Origin: Rotaria socialis
Lineage: Eukaryota > Rotifera > Eurotatoria > Philodinida > Philodinidae
Length of the DNA: 64,000 bases
NCBI GenBank assembly: GCA_905331475.1
Contig: CAJNYU010000182.1
Span: 128,343 to 192,342, forward strand
Direction: 5' to 3'
Below are positions 59,689 to 64,000 of the stretch, one piece after another; positions within the stretch are counted from its first letter, which is position 1; each line of letters begins with the position of its first letter. Position numbers and translations under genes: made by a program. Below the pieces are notes generated by a model. It saw only the letters and a list, made by a program, of their open reading frames with translations, was not told the origin of the DNA and searched no databases.

Positions 59689-60790
59689 ATCTCAAAAAGA
59701 ATAAATGAATAATATTGAGAAAATGAAAGCGTTTGTGAGAAGCAAGGTCGTCATAGGTACCTCAATCACTTGGAAACACAATGCCGATGGACGACAACGA
59801 CAACGACGATTATTTGTTTCTCTTTTTTTTTCTTAATAATAAACATGGCTAAATTATTACCTAGTAACCGACTCTGACACAGGGTTTAATTTATATTGAA
59901 AATTAATGAAAGACATCAAAATTTCATAAGAATGTCTTCCCGACGAAATTATTTTTGTTGCAATTGAATCAATCATTTCAAAAACAATAGAGGGCGTAAA
60001 GTGACGTACGACACATCAATTTCGAATAGGAAGAAAATGATATTCATCCGCTTCCAATCGACACCATTATACGCACATAATAGATCATTCAATCTGTTTA
60101 CATCTGGTAAAAGACATCTAAACAAAAACTACCTTAAAAGTTAAATTTATTGTAGTTATTTAATAATATTCTATTCTATGACAAACATAGGTATACTGCA
60201 AATTTTAGCCATGAATAAGATAAATAAAATGATCCTATGAAGTATAGGCTTATTTCAAATAGCAGCCGAGTGAGAGAAGAAATACTTGAACTTTATCATA
60301 AGTAATCATCTCAAACTCTTTACGTTAAAGTATATATCTACTGAAATTCATATGTATAACTGTACTCTAGTCATTGATTATGCTTTCAATTTTTCACACT
60401 AGATTAATTTATTTGTCCAGGTTTCAGCGATGAAAAGAGAACAGGACGCCAAAGACATTTGTACTATACTTTAAATCAATTATATGAAAAACCTATCACC
60501 GCAATATCATTTGTATATTCATTTATTTTTGTTTTGTTTTTATTAACCTTTTCCTTTCTGTACAAATCTGCTCGAATGATCATTACTCGATGTCAATTAG
60601 ATTGACATCAAGAAGAAGAAAAAAACAACATATCATGAACTATTGTTTTCAGATAACAAACAAATCAAACACTCCATCAATATTTATTTTAGCTTTTATA
60701 AAAAAAAAAACACTGGGTTTCGTATAGCAAATAGAATCACATTCTTGAATGTTGTGAAAAAAAATCATTAGTCTCTATCACGGAAGTATT
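59689..60790. other. Spacer upstream of CFAP20
   Basis: About 1.1 kb between the CFAP20 start and the 3' end of the phospholipase B-like gene on the same strand. It should contain the CFAP20 promoter. I see no repeat or coding remnant. Confidence 0.4.
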
Positions 60791-63182
60791 TCATGGAAGC
60801 ATCCATGTTGGCGTGAATGGTCCAAAATTCCATTTATCTGGATGACCAACATGTGATACTTTTGTATCAAAGTCTGATTCACTCCAAACAAATGGAGGTT
60901 GAGTATCTGATGTTGGACCAGCAATAGCAACAAGATTAAAGTTTTGCATCATTGCGTAATTAGTAATCTTTGAAGAAAAGAAAAATCATAAATTCGTTCC
61001 ATTCGAACAGAAAAAAAGCATCTGCTGGAACTGTTAAAATTTCAACAAAAACCACATGTATGATGATCGATACGAGATAGGTCGATTACAGCGAAGCGAT
61101 ATCCCCGATCGATTAGCATTTGCTCGTAAAGTTCAAATAGAGATATAATGAGAAAAATTTTCTTTATTCTTACTTTAGCATCTGTAGCACCATGAATTCG
61201 ATGGCCTAATGGTGAATCTGGATAAGTTCCATTTGATGGATTAAGATCACACCGTGCAGCAATTGTTAATTCCGATGAATATGGCGGAGAACAATTACAT
61301 CTTGATAGGGGATCATTTTTGAAATCATTGTATCTATTTTTTTTGAAAATGAATTAAGCCTGTTCAAACCAGAAAAAAAGAAGGAATTTTAAATTAACCT
61401 CATCATATGGATCATAGTTGTAAGATTAACAACTGTAACATGATCACGCTCAAATATTTTTGCTCGTGATGAATTTTTCCATGAATATAATTCTGGACCT
61501 TTTTGTTTAACCAAGGCTTCTTCACCTGATAACTTTCGAAATTCTGGGAAGTAAACATTATTATAGGATGCCCAATACGTATTATTAACTAAAGTATCCG
61601 TCATATCTTCTGACAGAAAATTAGTTACCAATTGTTCAGCGACCGTTAAAAATCTAAAAGTTATGCAATAGAAAATTTCTGTTTAATCTTTCAGTTCAAG
61701 TTACCCTTTTCTTGGCGATTGTCCTGGTGTAAATTGTTTAAAATCAACAATCATCCATTCATTATTATATGTTCCATCATTGAAAAGAAAAAAATTATTA
61801 ACCCAGTCTTGACCAGAATCAGATAAACGATTAGCAATAACAACACGCATCCATTCTGGTACCGATATGGGAATTATGTTATGTGTTAAATCGTCATTAT
61901 TGTTATTGATGGTTGTTTCGATAATTGTCATATTACCTGGACGTGTCATGTAGAAATCATCTAAGCATAGATAGAAAAAAAACGAGGGAACCCTTTTTTT
62001 TTATACATGCATGATTAAATATAAAAAACAAACTAACCAACTGAATGAAGTGTCCCTGGGTAAGATGAAAAGATCGTATCAGCACCTGGAATAAGAGAAC
62101 CTAATGAAATCAAGAAAAAAAACAATAAGAAAAAAAACACAGCCACTTAATAGATCTAACTTCCTGCCATTGGTGTTCGTTTTAATGGCATTGAATAACG
62201 CTTAATTACTTTTAGCATAGTTCGAAAATTACTCCAATCAGCATGTGATACGAATATATCACTGTTGTTTGGTAAAATCTAAATGAAATAATATTGTTTA
62301 AAAGAAAATAATCATTTTTTATTATTTGTTCTACGTTACTTTTATTAACGCTGAACAACTATCATGCTTTGGGACGTTTGGCACTTTAAGACGTCCAGCT
62401 AGATCACCAACAGATTCGACTACTTGAAATAGACTATTGAGTAGATGACGAAGAAGAAAAACAAAGGTTTTTCAGAAGAACAAAAACAAAACAATAAGGT
62501 TGATCTATTTACAAAAATGAAAGTGGATCATCTAGTTCTTTTCGTGGTCCGCGTAATGTATTGTTATAGCCATCGATAAGACCGTTTAATTGAATAAGAA
62601 GTAAATTTACCTAAATAAACGAGAAGTGTTTGAAAATAACTTTAGTTTTTGCTTTTAAATACTTGATGCCAATATTCATCATTTGGATAACTCTCAATTT
62701 GTGTATACATCCAATCGAGTTGAATGAGAAAAAATTGTTTAAGATAATGACAAAATTCTGTTTTATTAGTACAAATATCGTCTATATTATTTTGCCATTG
62801 ATAGCCAATTAATTCTTTAGGAAAAGACAAAATATCAATTATTCGAATGAATTAAAAATATGAAATTTGAACCTCTTGAAAATTGCCCTTCAAGTACTCC
62901 AGCTGAATAAGCTTGATCAAAATTTGTTTCATTATCTAATGTTTGTATTTCTAATACGGACCAACCAGTTGTATTATAGGTTTGATCCCAAAATCCAGTT
63001 GCCAAGACATGATCCTCAAGTTTATTTGGTTCTTTGTAAGATGTTGCTAATGCTGTAACTACCTCATAGTTTTCATTTGTTTTCAATACGTGACCACGAA
63101 ATCGCTGCGATGATAGATCATCATTTGCTGAAATTAATGTGCACGTACTAAGCACAAACAAAACGAAATACTGAGCAAACAT
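60791..63182 (-). CDS. Phospholipase B-like protein (lysosomal or secreted N-terminal nucleophile hydrolase family)
   Basis: Many short exons encode a protein of roughly 550-590 aa. It starts MFAQYFVLFVLSTCTLISAN, a clear signal peptide. Family blocks follow: NTTGWSVLEIQT, QAYSAGVLEGQFSRELIGYQ, VNLLLIQLNGLIDGYN and the nucleophile region HDSCSALIK. Then come ADWSNFRTMLKVIKRYSMPL, SSYPGTLHSVDDFYMTRPGN, NDGTYNNEWMIVDFKQFTPG, NNTYWASYNNVYFPEFRKLS, YNDFKNDP, ARCDLNPSNGTYPDSPLGHR and KWNFGPFTP near the end. In this family the Cys of C-S-A-L becomes the N-terminal nucleophile after self-cleavage, and that Cys is present. Several N-glycosylation sites fit a lysosomal or secreted protein. PLBD1 and PLBD2 cannot be told apart by eye. 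Confidence 0.92.
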
Positions 63183-64000
63183 TCCTATCTGAAAAAAAAA
63201 GAACAAATGGTTTCAGTTTTCACCATTGATAAACAATTGCTTCGCAGATAGATAAGAAATATTTAAACAAGAAAAAAGAGAATTCGAACACATTAGATTA
63301 GATCTCTTGTAAACAAATGATGAAGACTATTTTAATATTTCACAAAAAAATTCGTTGGTGACAATTTAATTTTAAGTCACAAGGAGATTTTAAAAATTCT
63401 TTGAAATCTAAAAAAAGAACGTCTCCATGCCCCATTTATCATTCATTATTGCTGCACCAGCTGCCCTGTCAACAGCTTTTCTATTGAATGACATTTTTTT
63501 TATTCAACTAACAAAACAAAGACACATATATACATACACAACATACTAATTATCAATTTGTGGAATAAAATCTCTCTTTGTTCATCCTACTCTCTATTAC
63601 TAATCTTTCTTTAACATCAATTGATGTTCTCCATAAGTATCATTGACTGCTTCCAAACAACATATATCTTTTGTCAAACGTCAAGAACGTGAGATCGGAA
63701 GCAATGTCACGTCAAGTTCGATTATTAATCAAAAAAGGCGATTTAAATTCTTTTTTGTTTTATTTGTTGACAAAAGTCGTCTTTATGATCATCGATTCAT
63801 CAAAAGAATCGACGAAGACAAATAATAAGCCAAACAAAGAAAAAAATTAAAGGGTTATGAGCAACAACAACAAACATGCACTGATCGTATCAATTGTAAA
63901 AAGAAAGAAAAGAAAATGAAACACTTTCCCCCGATATTTAAATATATATTTCTTTTGTTTTCTTGTCCAATAAAATTTAAAATCGAATGAAATACATTCT
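63183..64000. other. Upstream region of the phospholipase B-like gene
   Basis: AT-rich sequence to the window end. It should hold this gene's promoter. A 60-codon plus-strand frame (63643-63825) has no recognisable content. Confidence 0.35.

Overview
The window looks like nuclear DNA of a small invertebrate, most likely a bdelloid rotifer (Rotaria/Adineta type). The reasons are about 30% GC by eye, genes packed on both strands, and very short GT-AG introns (mostly 49-72 nt). The gene set is animal: intraflagellar transport, outer-dynein-arm docking, a K2P channel, a lamin-tail intermediate filament, a Ctr copper transporter and MSH5. The taxonomic call is an inference from style, not from a marker gene.

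Layout. 1-4.2 kb holds no gene I can support. At 4.2-5.4 kb lies a wrecked gene with a uromodulin-type cysteine domain, split by two small DNA transposons, each with a perfect 8-bp target duplication. From 6.2 to 21.6 kb there is a minus-strand series: a secreted Cys-rich repeat protein, an ODAD1/CCDC63-like docking protein, CLUAP1/IFT38, a PHM-like monooxygenase whose copper ligands are mostly lost, an unassigned multi-pass membrane protein, and HPRT. 22-26.3 kb is repeat-rich. A small EF-hand protein (+) follows at 26.4 kb, MSH5 (-) at 27.6-31.9 kb, phosphoserine phosphatase (+) at 33.0 kb, a two-pore K+ channel (-) at 35.8-38.0 kb and a Ctr copper transporter (+) at 39.8-41.9 kb. From 42 to 53.6 kb the window is gene-poor and carries several long inverted-repeat elements and a nested MITE. 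An intermediate filament gene (+) lies at 53.7 kb, CFAP20 (-) at 58.8 kb and a phospholipase B-like gene (-) at 60.8-63.2 kb.

Three genes (ODAD1-like, CLUAP1, CFAP20) serve motile or sensory cilia, which fits a ciliated animal. The others are unrelated housekeeping, membrane or secreted functions, and nothing suggests operons. I rebuilt splice structures by hand. The HPRT, K2P, Ctr, intermediate filament and multi-pass membrane genes close in frame to the base. The PHM-like gene and CFAP20 are each exactly one base too long, in both cases at an A/T homopolymer, which points to residual homopolymer errors in the assembly.

The most unusual content is the mobile-element layer. There are hAT-type MITEs with clean 8-bp duplications (one a composite inside a CLUAP1 intron), a 10-bp-TIR MITE inserted independently into two copies of a larger TIR repeat so that each copy supplies the other's empty site, and five long palindromic elements. 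I found no CRISPR, tRNA or rRNA.
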